DNA of 57,423 nucleotides from Pseudomonadales bacterium (GTDB lineage: Bacteria; Pseudomonadota; Gammaproteobacteria; Pseudomonadales; Azotimanducaceae), in assembly GCA_022827245.1 (NCBI GenBank), contig JAJDTI010000043.1, positions 1-57,423 of the forward strand. Direction: 5' to 3'. The position numbers and the translations under genes were made by a program. Of the stretch, positions 18,729 through 27,160 are shown piece by piece. The notes under the pieces were generated by a model, which saw only the letters and a list, made by a program, of their open reading frames with translations, was not told the origin of the DNA and did not search any database. Each line of letters opens with the position of its first letter. Position 1 is the stretch's first letter.

Positions 18729-20102
18729 GTGCTCGTCCAGGACTCCGGGCAGGCCGCGACGCCGATCCACCTCGTCGCTCCACCCGCCGTCGACGCGTGG
18801 CGTGCCTCCCTGACGGATGTCGCGCGGGCATGGACCGAGCGTACCGGTTTCGCGGGCCGCGCCGGACAGTCCGCCTGGCTCCCGGGCGCCTCGGGCGCGC
18901 CGGAGGCAGTCGTCGTCGGGACCGGAGACGGCGCCGGCATCGCGACGCTGGGCGACCTCGCGCGCCGGCTCCCGGAGGGCGACTACCGGCTCGAGGCGGA
19001 CCTCGACCCGGAGCGCCGCCGCCGCGTCCTGCTCGGTTGGGGGCTCGGCGCCTACCGATTCGAGCGTTACCGCAAGGCCGACCGCGAGCCGGCGCGGTTG
19101 CTGGTCCCGGCCGGCGACGCGGCCGTGCTGGACGAACTCGACGCCGTCAACTGGTGCCGCGATCTGGTGAACACGCCCGCCGGCGACCTGCTGCCGCACG
19201 ACCTCGAACGCGAAACGCGTGCGCTGGCGGATGCGTGCGAAGCCGGCATCGAGATCACCACCGGCGAAGCGTTGCTGGAACGGCGCCTGCGCGTCATTCA
19301 CGCCGTCGGCCGGGCCAGCGTCTCCGCCCCCCGCCTGATCGACCTGCGCTGGGGCGATCCGGGACACCCGCGCGTCACGCTGGTCGGCAAGGGCGTGTGT
19401 TTCGACAGTGGCGGGCTCGACCTCAAGACCGCGGCTGGCATGCGGTTGATGAAGAAGGACATGGGCGGCGCGGCGCACGTGCTGGGGCTCGCCAGGCTCA
19501 TCGTGGCCCAGCGCGTGCCGATCTCCCTGCGGGTACTGGTGCCCGCCGTCGAGAACGCCGTCGCCGGCAACGCCTACCGGCCGGGCGACGTGCTCCAGGC
19601 GTATGACGACACGTCCATCGAGATCGACAACACGGACGCGGAGGGCCGCCTGATCCTATGCGACGCCCTGGCCCTCGCGCGCGAGGAGGACCCGGAGCTG
19701 ATCGTCGACTTCGCGACGCTGACCGGCGCCGCGCGTATCGCGCTCGGTACGGAACTGCCCGCCATGTTCGCGACGGACGACGCGGTGGCCGACGGCATCG
19801 CGGCGGCGGGACGCCAGGCGGAAGACCCCGTCTGGCGCATGCCGCTGCACGCGCCGTACCGGAACCTGCTGGACAGCAAGGTAGCGGACCTCGTCAACGC
19901 GCCCGAGACGCCCTTCGGCGGGGCGATCACGGCCGCCCTGTTCCTTTCCCACTTCGTCGGTGACATCCCCTGGGTGCACTTCGACATCATGGCGTGGAAC
20001 CGGCGCGCCCGCCCGGCCCATCCGGTCGGAGGAGAGGCCATGGGGCTCCGCGCGGTCTACCGCTACCTGGAAGGGCGCTACGGGAGCGGCCGGGAGACCT
20101 GA
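18729..20102 (+). CDS. Leucyl aminopeptidase family protein (peptidase M17)
   Basis: 457 residues from GTG 18729, in the size range of the shorter PepB-like M17 enzymes rather than the roughly 500 of PepA. The C-terminal catalytic domain holds the two-metal site: K and D in 'LVGKGVCFDSGGLDLK' (about 217-232), D in 'MRLMKKDMGGAAHVLG', and D, E, R in 'NTDAEGRL' (about 299-306). It removes N-terminal residues from peptides in the cytosol, and family members form hexamers. The N-terminal domain is divergent. It is co-directional with lipA (seven-base gap) and followed by the cysS control region. Confidence 0.92.
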   Translation: MLVQDSGQAATPIHLVAPPAVDAWRASLTDVARAWTERTGFAGRAGQSAWLPGASGAPEAVVVGTGDGAGIATLGDLARRLPEGDYRLEADLDPERRRRVLLGWGLGAYRFERYRKADREPARLLVPAGDAAVLDELDAVNWCRDLVNTPAGDLLPHDLERETRALADACEAGIEITTGEALLERRLRVIHAVGRASVSAPRLIDLRWGDPGHPRVTLVGKGVCFDSGGLDLKTAAGMRLMKKDMGGAAHVLGLARLIVAQRVPISLRVLVPAVENAVAGNAYRPGDVLQAYDDTSIEIDNTDAEGRLILCDALALAREEDPELIVDFATLTGAARIALGTELPAMFATDDAVADGIAAAGRQAEDPVWRMPLHAPYRNLLDSKVADLVNAPETPFGGAITAALFLSHFVGDIPWVHFDIMAWNRRARPAHPVGGEAMGLRAVYRYLEGRYGSGRET

Positions 20103-20141
20103 CGGCACGGAACTTCCGGGGCGTCGGCCCCGCAACGTCCG

Positions 20142-20147
20142 TATAAT
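20142..20147 (+). promoter_or_regulatory. Consensus -10 element TATAAT for cysS
   Basis: A perfect TATAAT, the best -10 match in this window, lies 102 bases upstream of the cysS start. Transcription would begin near 20154-20155. No TTGACA-like -35 is visible at 16-18 bases. Confidence 0.6.
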
Positions 20148-20154
20148 GCGCGCG

Positions 20155-20199
20155 ATGTTCCGTAGGCCCACCCTCTGCGTCTGTCCCGGCTCGCGTTGA
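20155..20199 (+). CDS. Possible leaderless leader peptide with two Cys codons upstream of cysS
   Basis: ATG at 20155 coincides with the expected transcription start of the TATAAT promoter and opens a 14-residue frame, MFRRPTLCVCPGSR, ending at TGA 20199. Two Cys codons (TGC and TGT) lie at positions 8 and 10, and a 6-bp all-GC hairpin begins five bases after the stop. Cysteine-rich, often leaderless, upstream reading frames are known to control cysteine genes in some actinobacteria. Here the idea rests on position, codon content and the hairpin only. The frame is short enough to occur by chance. Confidence 0.4.
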   Translation: MFRRPTLCVCPGSR

Positions 20200-20203
20200 T
20201 TCC

Positions 20204-20219
20204 GCGGGCGCACGCCCGC
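20204..20219 (+). promoter_or_regulatory. Hairpin directly after the putative cysS leader peptide
   Basis: GCGGGC pairs with GCCCGC across a four-base loop. No T-tract follows, so if it regulates cysS it would do so by blocking translation or by Rho-dependent attenuation rather than intrinsic termination. Confidence 0.35.
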
Positions 20220-20248
20220 CGTCCCTGAATTCGAACCGGCCGGACAGC

Positions 20249-21646
20249 ATGGACCTCTACATTCACGACACTTACGCCGGCGCCAAGCGCCGTTTCGAGC
20301 CCCGCGTGCCCGGGGAAGTCAGCATCTACGTCTGCGGACCCACCGTCTACGACCTCGTCCACATCGGCAACGGCCTGCCCGCCGTAGCCTTCGACGTGTT
20401 CGTACGGCTGCTCCGCGTCCTCTACGACAGGGTCACGTACGTGCGCAACATCACCGACGTCGAGGACAAGATCAACGCCGCGGCGCTGGCGAACGGAGAG
20501 CCGATCGAGGAGCTCGCGGACCGCTTCACGGCACGCTACCTCGAGGACGTCGAGGCGCTCGGCACACTGCCGCCGGACGTCGAGCCGCGCGCGACGGAGC
20601 ACATCGTCGAGATCGTCGAGATGATCGAGGCGCTGATCGCCCGCGGGCACGCCTACGCGGCCGACGGACACGTGCTGTTCCACGTACCGTCCGACCCCCA
20701 CTACGGCGCGCTCTCCAAGCAGTCCCTCGAGGACATCCTGGAGGGCGCCCGGGTCGAGGTGGCGCCGTACAAGCGCGATCCCAAGGACTTCGTGCTCTGG
20801 AAGCCCTCCACGGCCGAACTCCCCGGCTGGGACAGCCCGTGGGGCCGCGGACGGCCCGGCTGGCACATCGAGTGCTCGGCGATGATCCGCAAGCACCTCG
20901 GCCCGACGATCGACATCCACGGCGGCGGCAACGACCTGACGTTCCCGCACCACGAGAACGAACTCGCCCAGGGCACGTGCGCCGAGGACGGTCAGGAGTA
21001 CGTCCGCTACTGGATGCACAACGGCATGCTCCGCTTCGGCGCGGAGAAGATGTCGAAGAGCGTCGGCAACATCGTGACGATCCGCGCGCTGCTCGGCGAG
21101 CACCCCGGGGAGACGCTGCGCTATGCCCTCCTGTCCGGCCACTATCGGCAGGGCCTCGACTGGTCCGATCGCCTGCTCGAGCAGGCGCGGGGCAGCCTGG
21201 ACTCCCTCTACCAGGCCGTGCTCGCGGCGCCCGACGCCGGCGACACGTCCGCCGCCTGGCGCGGCGCGGACCTCGATGCGTTCCCCGAGTCGGTGCTCGA
21301 GCCCCTCTGCGACGACCTCAACACGCCGCGGGCCCTGGCCGCCATGCATGCCATCGCCGGGGAGATCCACGCCGCCCAGGACGAAGCGGCAGCGGCGGCC
21401 GCACGCGACCGGCTGCTGGCGGGAGGGTGGCTCCTCGGCCTGTTGACGGTATCGGCCCCGGAGCACTTCCAGCGCGGGACGGCGGTGAACGCGGACGAGG
21501 TGGAGGCCCGGATTGCCGAACGGACCGTGGCGCGCGCCGCGCGCGACTTCAAGCGTGCCGACGCGATTCGTGACGAACTGGCCGCCCGGGGCATCGAACT
21601 GGAGGACACGTCCGAGGGCACTCGGTGGCGTACGGCTCGGCGGTGA
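20249..21646 (+). CDS. cysS: Cysteinyl-tRNA synthetase
   Basis: 465 residues (E. coli 461). This class I synthetase charges tRNA-Cys. Catalytic zinc ligands are C29 in 'YVCGPTVYD', the Cys in 'GWHIECSAM' and the His pair in 'FPHHENE'. The HIGH-type signature reads HIGN (38-41), and KMSKS is intact ('EKMSKSVGN', about 267-271). The C-terminal helical and anticodon-binding region ends with 'RDELAARGIELEDTSEGTRW', the usual CysRS ending. A separate promoter and leader region precede it, so it is probably its own unit despite lying downstream of the aminopeptidase. It converges with the SDR gene. Confidence 0.96.
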   Translation: MDLYIHDTYAGAKRRFEPRVPGEVSIYVCGPTVYDLVHIGNGLPAVAFDVFVRLLRVLYDRVTYVRNITDVEDKINAAALANGEPIEELADRFTARYLEDVEALGTLPPDVEPRATEHIVEIVEMIEALIARGHAYAADGHVLFHVPSDPHYGALSKQSLEDILEGARVEVAPYKRDPKDFVLWKPSTAELPGWDSPWGRGRPGWHIECSAMIRKHLGPTIDIHGGGNDLTFPHHENELAQGTCAEDGQEYVRYWMHNGMLRFGAEKMSKSVGNIVTIRALLGEHPGETLRYALLSGHYRQGLDWSDRLLEQARGSLDSLYQAVLAAPDAGDTSAAWRGADLDAFPESVLEPLCDDLNTPRALAAMHAIAGEIHAAQDEAAAAAARDRLLAGGWLLGLLTVSAPEHFQRGTAVNADEVEARIAERTVARAARDFKRADAIRDELAARGIELEDTSEGTRWRTARR

Positions 21647-21694
21647 CGCCCCATCACCGGTCGGGTCACGCCGACCGGGATGGGCCCGTCCCCT

Positions 21695-22573
21695 TCAGGA
21701 GAGCGCGCTGAGGAAGCTGCTCCCAGGGGTGGCGGCGGACATGTCGAGCACCTCGTCGATGCGGGCTTCGAGCCCCTCGAACGAGGCGTTCTCCCCGAAG
21801 TCGACGCCGGGGTTCGAATACACCATGTTCGACGAGAAACGCCCGCGCATGGCCTGGATGACGCGCCCGTTCGGCGCGTCCTCCCCCGCGAGGTACAGCA
21901 CCGCCGGGCTGACCAGCGCCGGGTGGTTGTCCGGCTCCGGGTCGTCCACGTCGATGCTGCTGCCCGGGACGCTTGCCGTCATCCGCGTCGCGGCGCCCGG
22001 CGACAGGCAGTTCGTATGCACGTTGTGCGAAGCGCCTTCGCGGGCGAGGTTGTTCATGATCCCGAGCATGCCCATCTTCGCGGCGCCGTAGTTCGCCTGG
22101 CCGAAGCTCCCGAAGATGCCCGACACGGACGAGGTGAAGATCACCCGCCCGTAGTTCTTGTCGTACATGATGGGCCATGCGTGCCACGTCACGTACGCCG
22201 AGCCGTTCAGGTGCACGTTGATGACAATGTCCCACTCGTCGAGCGTCATCTTCTTGAACGACTTGTCGCGCAGGATCCCGGCGTTGTTGACGACGATATC
22301 GACCGTGCCGTAGGCGCGGACGGCGTCCTCGACGATGCTCTTGGCGCCGTCCCGGTCCGAGACGCTCGCCTTGTTGGCGACGGCTTCGCCGCCGTTGTCG
22401 CGGATCTCCTCGACGACCTGGTCCGCCATGTCGCCCTTCCCGGTGCCGTCGACGTTGCCGCCGAGGTCGTTGACGACGACACTGGCGCCATGCTCGGCAA
22501 GCAGCAGGGCATGACAGCGGCCGAGACCGCCGCCGGCGCCCGTGACGATGGCGACGCGTCCTTCCACACTCAT
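21695..22573 (-). CDS. Short-chain dehydrogenase similar to the (3R)-hydroxyacyl-CoA dehydrogenase part of MFE-2
   Basis: 292 residues. The ATG at 22573 is chosen for AGGAGG six bases upstream; longer in-frame starts run into the riboswitch region. The Rossmann motif TGxxxGxG is 'TGAGGGLG' (11-18), followed by 'NNAGI' and the catalytic S-YxxxK, with Tyr and Lys in 'SSVSGIFGSFGQANYGAAK'. The segment 'VVVNDLGGNVDGTGKG' is typical of the peroxisomal multifunctional enzyme type 2 dehydrogenase unit. A fatty or branched acyl-CoA substrate is therefore likely. Together with the MaoC protein at 27161 it could form a split version of MFE-2, but the two are 5 kb apart. Confidence 0.88.
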   Translation of the reverse strand: MSVEGRVAIVTGAGGGLGRCHALLLAEHGASVVVNDLGGNVDGTGKGDMADQVVEEIRDNGGEAVANKASVSDRDGAKSIVEDAVRAYGTVDIVVNNAGILRDKSFKKMTLDEWDIVINVHLNGSAYVTWHAWPIMYDKNYGRVIFTSSVSGIFGSFGQANYGAAKMGMLGIMNNLAREGASHNVHTNCLSPGAATRMTASVPGSSIDVDDPEPDNHPALVSPAVLYLAGEDAPNGRVIQAMRGRFSSNMVYSNPGVDFGENASFEGLEARIDEVLDMSAATPGSSFLSALS

Positions 22574-22666
22574 CTGAACCTCCTGAACGAGTCCGGGGCC
22601 GACCTCGCACGCGGATCGCGCATCGGCCCCCTGAAAGCCGCGCAGCATACCCAAAAGGACAACGTT

Positions 22667-22672
22667 TACAAT
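22667..22672 (+). promoter_or_regulatory. Putative -10 element TACAAT for the btuB riboswitch transcript
   Basis: TACAAT is placed so that transcription would begin near 22679, just before the conserved riboswitch core. It supports the riboswitch orientation. The -35 is not clear. Confidence 0.45.
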
Positions 22673-22685
22673 TCGACCCCATCGG

Positions 22686-22885
22686 ATTGGGTGTTCGCCG
22701 GCCGCGCGGTACGGGCGTGGCCGGCGAGGGAAGCCGGTGAGAGTCCGGCGCTGCCCCCGCAACGGTGATCGAGCGCCCCGCGAGCCCCGGCTCGCGGGCG
22801 CCCGCTTCCAGGAAGCCACTGTCGGCAACGATGGGAAGGCGGAAGCGGGCGACTCGCCTCGTCAGTCCGGAGACCGGCCCAGTCC
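22686..22885 (+). ncRNA. Cobalamin (AdoCbl-type) riboswitch
   Basis: Conserved blocks of the Rfam cobalamin element appear in the right order. GGGAAGCCGGTGAGAGTCCG and GCTGCCCCCGCAACGGTGA lie at about 22729-22767. The B12 box GCCACTG...GGGAAGGC lies at about 22814-22840, and GTCAGTCCGGAGACCGGCC at 22861-22879. It senses cobalamin and represses the downstream vitamin B12 receptor gene when B12 is plentiful. The btuB GTG is about 50 bases beyond the element. Confidence 0.95.
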
Positions 22886-22896
22886 TGGTTCAGGAT

Positions 22897-22916
22897 GCCG
22901 TCCGGGGTGCGACGGC
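22897..22916 (+). promoter_or_regulatory. Expression-platform hairpin between riboswitch and btuB start
   Basis: GCCGTC and GACGGC form a 6-bp stem with an eight-base loop ending six bases before the likely GAGG ribosome-binding site (22922-22925). There is no U-tract, so control is more likely at translation initiation than by intrinsic termination. Confidence 0.5.
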
Positions 22917-22933
22917 CGATTGAGGATCAAATC

Positions 22934-24760
22934 GTGCGCAATATCCCCATTCTGCTCGGGCTTGTCGCCCTGCCCTGCTTCGCGGCCGCCGCGGAACTCG
23001 AGACCATCGTCGTGAAGGCGAGCCGTCTCGGGGCCGCCGACCGTCCTCCGACCGTCCTCACCGACGACGACATCGACGCCCGCCACGCGCAGCACGCCGC
23101 CGATGCCCTCCGCGGGCTGCCGGGGTTCGCCCTCAGCCGCGCCGGCAATCGCGGCGGGGCGACCCAGGCGCGCCTGCGCGGCGCCGAGGCGAACCACGTC
23201 CTGACCGTCCTCGACGGCATCGAACTGAACAACCCGGCCAACGGCTCCGAGTTCGACTTCGCGCATCTGGACCTCACCGGCGTCTCGCGCGTGGAGATCG
23301 CCAACGGCCCGCGCAGCGCGGTCTGGGGCGTGGATGCGCTGGCCGGCCTCGTGTACATCGACACGACGCCGGCGGCGGACACGTTGCGGTTGGACGCGGG
23401 CGGAGGCACGCAGGCGACCCGGGACGCCAGTGCCCGATTCGCCCGGGTCGGGGAGGACGGACACTTCGGCATCACCGCGAGCCGCTTCGAGACCGGCGGC
23501 ACCAACGTCGCGCGCAGCGGGGACGAAGAAGACGCCTATCGCAACACGACGGTCCACGTGAACGCCGCACGCGACCTCGGGCCGATGACGTTCGGCGCGG
23601 TGTGGCGGGCCGTGGACGCCGCTCTCGAGTACGACCCGACGCCGTGGCCCGCGTTCGTGCCGGCGGACGGCGACCGCGCAGCGGACTCCCTGCGCCGCTA
23701 CGGCAAGGTCGAGGCCGCCTACGCCGGCTCGGAGCGCTGGCGGCCCACCCTCACCGTCACCACCGCCCGCGCGGCGGATGTGCAGTTCGCGGACGGCGTC
23801 CGGACCGCGTCCACGCTCGGCGAACGCGTGACGGCGACGTTGAGCACCAACTTCGCACTCGCGGACGCCCACTTCCTGAACGCGACCGTCGAACGCGAGA
23901 CGCACCGGTTCCGGCAGCGCGGCGCGCCCACGCCGTTCGGCGACCCGAACCAGCGCCAGCGCCTCACCGCCCGCGGCGCGGCGGCGGAGTACCAGTACCG
24001 GGGCAGCCGCACGTTCGGATCCCTGTCGGCCCGTTTCGACCGGCACGACGCATTCGACGACGCCTTCGCCTGGCACGCGGCCGTCGCCCGCGCGCTCGGC
24101 CCCGGGCGTGCCTTCGCGAGCGTCGGCACCGGCGTCAAGAACCCGACGTTCTCGGAGCGTTACGGTTATACGCCGGACACGTTCTTCGGCAATCCCGAAC
24201 TCGAGCCGGAAGAGTCCCTGGAGTTCGAGATCGGCTACGCGGCACGCCGTTTCACCCTCGCCGCCTTCCGCGGCGAACTCGAGAACGAGATCGCCGGCTT
24301 CGTGTTCGACTTCGCCCGGGGCGGATTCACCGCCCGCAACCTGGACCGCACGAGCACCCGACGGGGACTCGAACTCGGCTACCGCGACACGCTCGGCCCG
24401 GTCCGGGTCTCCGCCTCGTACACCTGGCTCGACGCCGCCGAGGAGGGGCGCCGCGAGATACGCCGGCCTCGCCACCAGGGCCGCGTCGACCTCGCCGGAG
24501 CCCTGTCGCGGAGCCTCGACTTCAACCTCGGAGCGGCCGTCGTCGGGGACCAGTTCGACAACGACTTCGCGACCTTCCCCGCGGTGCGCAGGACTTTGGA
24601 CCGCTACATCCTCGTGCATGCCGGGCTCGGGTGGCGCATGTCGTCCCGGCTGCGCGCGTGGATCCAGGCGGAGAACCTGTTCGACACGGACTACGAGGAC
24701 ATCCTCGGCTACCGTAGTCCCGGCGCCCGCGTCATGGCGGGCATCCGGTTCGAGCCGTGA
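22934..24760 (+). CDS. btuB: TonB-dependent vitamin B12 receptor
   Basis: 608 residues from GTG 22934, selected because it gives a clean signal peptide ('MRNIPILLGLVALPCFAAAA') and has GAGG eight bases upstream. A TonB box-like 'LETIVVKAS' starts at about residue 22. The plug domain (about 30-150) includes 'DALRGLPGFALSRAGNRGG' and 'IEIANGPRSAVWG'-like stretches, and a 22-strand barrel fills the rest, ending with a terminal beta-strand. Family members import cobalamin across the outer membrane. The cobalamin riboswitch directly upstream fixes the substrate class better than sequence alone. Confidence 0.93.
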   Translation: MRNIPILLGLVALPCFAAAAELETIVVKASRLGAADRPPTVLTDDDIDARHAQHAADALRGLPGFALSRAGNRGGATQARLRGAEANHVLTVLDGIELNNPANGSEFDFAHLDLTGVSRVEIANGPRSAVWGVDALAGLVYIDTTPAADTLRLDAGGGTQATRDASARFARVGEDGHFGITASRFETGGTNVARSGDEEDAYRNTTVHVNAARDLGPMTFGAVWRAVDAALEYDPTPWPAFVPADGDRAADSLRRYGKVEAAYAGSERWRPTLTVTTARAADVQFADGVRTASTLGERVTATLSTNFALADAHFLNATVERETHRFRQRGAPTPFGDPNQRQRLTARGAAAEYQYRGSRTFGSLSARFDRHDAFDDAFAWHAAVARALGPGRAFASVGTGVKNPTFSERYGYTPDTFFGNPELEPEESLEFEIGYAARRFTLAAFRGELENEIAGFVFDFARGGFTARNLDRTSTRRGLELGYRDTLGPVRVSASYTWLDAAEEGRREIRRPRHQGRVDLAGALSRSLDFNLGAAVVGDQFDNDFATFPAVRRTLDRYILVHAGLGWRMSSRLRAWIQAENLFDTDYEDILGYRSPGARVMAGIRFEP

Positions 24761-24870
24761 CTGAGGATTCGTGAACGACCGCCGCAATCAGTGCCCTCGC
24801 TTCTACCCCGACTGCGAAAGGGGCCGGGCACATGCAGCGGGCGGCGGAACTGTTGCCCGACCTCCCGACC

Positions 24871-26268
24871 TCAGCCGGTTAGGGGGCCGAGCACAACGAA
24901 CCAGACCACGAACGCCGCCATGACGATCTCGAAGGTCAGGATGACCCACAGGCCGTAGCGCGTGAGCGCACGGGGGCGAATGCGCGGGTCCATGTTCCGC
25001 GCCTGCAGCCAGATCGTCGCTCCGCACTGGATCGGCAGGAAGAGCGCCGAGGTCAGCCCGCCGATCATGATGAGCACGACGAAGTTCGGAATGAAGAGGT
25101 AGATCAGGAACGCCACGAGCGGCAGGATCGCGAGGTACCAGCGGATGATGGCCTTGCGCAGCGAGAGGTTGTTGCGGTCCATGAACCGCATCTCGATGAA
25201 GTAGTCCGGGATCACCCGCCCGGCGGCCCCGACGCCCGACAGGACCGTCGAGAACAGGATGAAGAACGCGCCGAAGCTGAAGATCCACACCGCCCACTCG
25301 CCGAGCGTCTGCGTGAAGATGTTCGACAGGGCGCCGATGGTCTCCGCGTTGCCTTCGGGCTGGATCCCCATCTGGTTCAGCACGCCCGCGCCCAGCACGT
25401 AGAACGGCACCGTCGCGCAGGTCACGATGAGCAGGGCGAGCCAGACGTCGGTGTGCACGACCCGCATCCATCCCCGGGCGTGGGACTCCCAGTCCGGATC
25501 GCTGCGGTCCGAGCCCACGTAGCTCGGCCAGCCCTTCTCGATGGACCAGTACGTGTAGGCGGTGACGTCACCGGAGTTCGTGCCCGTGTAGCCGTAGGCA
25601 GCGAGCGCGAGCGCGGCGAAGGCGACGAAGACGGCGGGATCGGGCGTGAGCCCGCCCACGATGTCGTCCAGCGTCGTGCGGTACTCGGTGAACTGCATGG
25701 CGACGGAGCAGATGAGCGTCGCCGCGGTGAACGCCAGCACGAGCGGCAGCATCACCCCCTGCAGCCAACGGTAGGACCCGGTGCTCAGGATGAGCGAGCA
25801 GGTCACGGCGATGAGCCCCGTGCAGACGGTGCCGTCGATGGAGATGCCTCCCAGCGACGCCAGGAACGACAGCGACTGCCCGCCCCCGCCGATGATGCCG
25901 CCGAGGCCCATGGTACCGGGCACGTAGCCGAGGAGACCCAGCCAGATGGGCCAGGAGACCCTCCAGATCTTGCCCGGCAGGCGATTGACCGCCCGCAGGT
26001 AGGTGTCACCGGAGATGATCGTGTAGCGCACCATCTCCGCCTGCACGAGGGTCTTCACCCAGCAGGACAGCAACAGCCACCACAGGAGCGACCATCCGGC
26101 GGCGGCCCCGAGGCTCGTCGTCAGCACCAGTTCGCCGGAGCCGATGACCGCCCCGGTGACGATCAGGCTCGGCCCGAGGTACTTGATCCGTTCCCGGAGG
26201 CTGACGGGCGGCGCGTGCGACTCGCCGTGGCGCACGGTGTAGGGGTCGGCCTGCTGGGTCTCCACCAT
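24871..26268 (-). CDS. Nramp-family transporter lacking the usual metal-site motifs
   Basis: 465 residues, about eleven membrane helices. The overall fold is Nramp-like, but helix 1 reads 'GAVIGSGELVLTTSLG' instead of the DPGN motif. Helix 6 reads 'AAYGYTGTNSGDVTAYTYW' with no MPH motif. This marks a divergent branch annotated as Nramp family divalent metal transporters, whose substrate is not established; related branches carry Mg2+ or lack metal transport. It sits in the inner membrane, convergent with btuB and with its 5' end next to repeat copy B. A role tied to B12 or cobalt is not supported by sequence. Confidence 0.83.
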   Translation of the reverse strand: MVETQQADPYTVRHGESHAPPVSLRERIKYLGPSLIVTGAVIGSGELVLTTSLGAAAGWSLLWWLLLSCWVKTLVQAEMVRYTIISGDTYLRAVNRLPGKIWRVSWPIWLGLLGYVPGTMGLGGIIGGGGQSLSFLASLGGISIDGTVCTGLIAVTCSLILSTGSYRWLQGVMLPLVLAFTAATLICSVAMQFTEYRTTLDDIVGGLTPDPAVFVAFAALALAAYGYTGTNSGDVTAYTYWSIEKGWPSYVGSDRSDPDWESHARGWMRVVHTDVWLALLIVTCATVPFYVLGAGVLNQMGIQPEGNAETIGALSNIFTQTLGEWAVWIFSFGAFFILFSTVLSGVGAAGRVIPDYFIEMRFMDRNNLSLRKAIIRWYLAILPLVAFLIYLFIPNFVVLIMIGGLTSALFLPIQCGATIWLQARNMDPRIRPRALTRYGLWVILTFEIVMAAFVVWFVVLGPLTG

Positions 26269-26337
26269 GCGCTCACGCCCCGGACGAAAGCGGCGATGTT
26301 ATCCCAAGCGTCGCGCGGCCTGCCTCGCGCACCGCCC

Positions 26338-26412
26338 ATGGGGGCACCCTTGTGCCCTCCCGCTTCGAGTTCGTGCGCGAGACCCAGACGGGCGGGACAA
26401 GCCCCGACCCTA
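26338..26412. repeat. Dispersed intergenic hairpin repeat, copy B (inverted pair)
   Basis: A plus-strand unit at 26338-26376 (GGGCAC/GTGCCC stem, then CCCGCTTCGAGTTC) is followed by a minus-strand unit at about 26386-26412 (TAGGGTCGGGGCTTGTCCCG when reversed). The second unit reaches the stop codon of the HNH gene. Head-to-head pairing recalls REP/BIME arrangements. Confidence 0.65.
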
Positions 26413-27000
26413 TTCCAGGAGGCGGCTCTCCTGGCCGAACCGGCTCTTCAGGAAGTCCATCTGGTCGCCCAGGATCCGCCCGCTGTTGGTGAGCGCCAGA
26501 TACTCGGCGAAGTTCGGCACGTACGGCAGGGCGAGCAGCTCCATGCCGCACTCGTGGGCGAGGCGGTTGCCCTTGTGATGGTTGCAGCGGCGGCACGACG
26601 CGACGCAGTTGTCCCAGCGGTCGAGCCCGCCCCGCGACCGCGGCACGACGTGGTCGCGGGTCAGGGACGCGTCGGCGAACTCGCCGCCGCAATACAGGCA
26701 GATGTTGCGGTCGCGCCCGAAGAGCGCCGCGTTGGTCAGGGGCGGGACGCCCCGGCCCGGCTCCACGATGCGCCCGTTGCACGCGATGATGCTGTGTATG
26801 TCGAGGTGCGACTGCGCGCCGTCCACCCGCGAGTGCCCGCCGCGAATCCGCAGCACCGCGTCACCCAGCGTCCACACGACCAGGTCGCGCGCATAGAGGC
26901 ACGCCGCTTCCTGCCAGCTCGTCCAGTCCACGGGCTGGCCGGCCACGTTCAACCGCAGGATGCGGGGCGCTCGGTCGAAGTCCGCAAGCGTGGCCAACAT
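26410..27000 (-). CDS. HNH endonuclease family protein
   Basis: 196 residues from ATG 27000, chosen for GAAGGA eight bases upstream. The first 90 residues form a domain with 'PVDWTSWQEAACLYARDLVV'. This is followed by an HNH domain with zinc ligands C101/C104 ('CLYCGGEF') and C136/C139 ('CRRCNHHKGN'). The catalytic DH is at 116-117 ('TRDHVVPRSRGG') and the Asn at 131. Such stand-alone HNH proteins are widespread in Proteobacteria and their biological role is usually unknown. It is not obviously part of a restriction or phage cluster here. Confidence 0.88.
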   Translation of the reverse strand: MLATLADFDRAPRILRLNVAGQPVDWTSWQEAACLYARDLVVWTLGDAVLRIRGGHSRVDGAQSHLDIHSIIACNGRIVEPGRGVPPLTNAALFGRDRNICLYCGGEFADASLTRDHVVPRSRGGLDRWDNCVASCRRCNHHKGNRLAHECGMELLALPYVPNFAEYLALTNSGRILGDQMDFLKSRFGQESRLLE

Positions 27001-27160
27001 GTCAGGATTCCTTCTGGGTACGGCGACGGCACGCAAAATTGCGCCGCATTCTGACGAATCGCCCGGGGCTTAGCAATCGCGCGACCTGCAATGGCGCCGC
27101 AAGTTCCGCTCGTCGCGAAACTCGGCCGGGTGACGATGAACGGAGAGCGAGGCCCGTCCC

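Noticed and set aside
20218-20236. Minus-strand GGTTCGAATTC resembling a tRNA T-loop upstream of cysS
   Set aside because: The flanking bases do not form a T-arm stem, and no acceptor or anticodon arms could be found.
22573-22828. N-terminal extension of the SDR gene to 22828
   Set aside because: It would translate the antisense of the cobalamin riboswitch; AGGAGG sits before the ATG at 22573.
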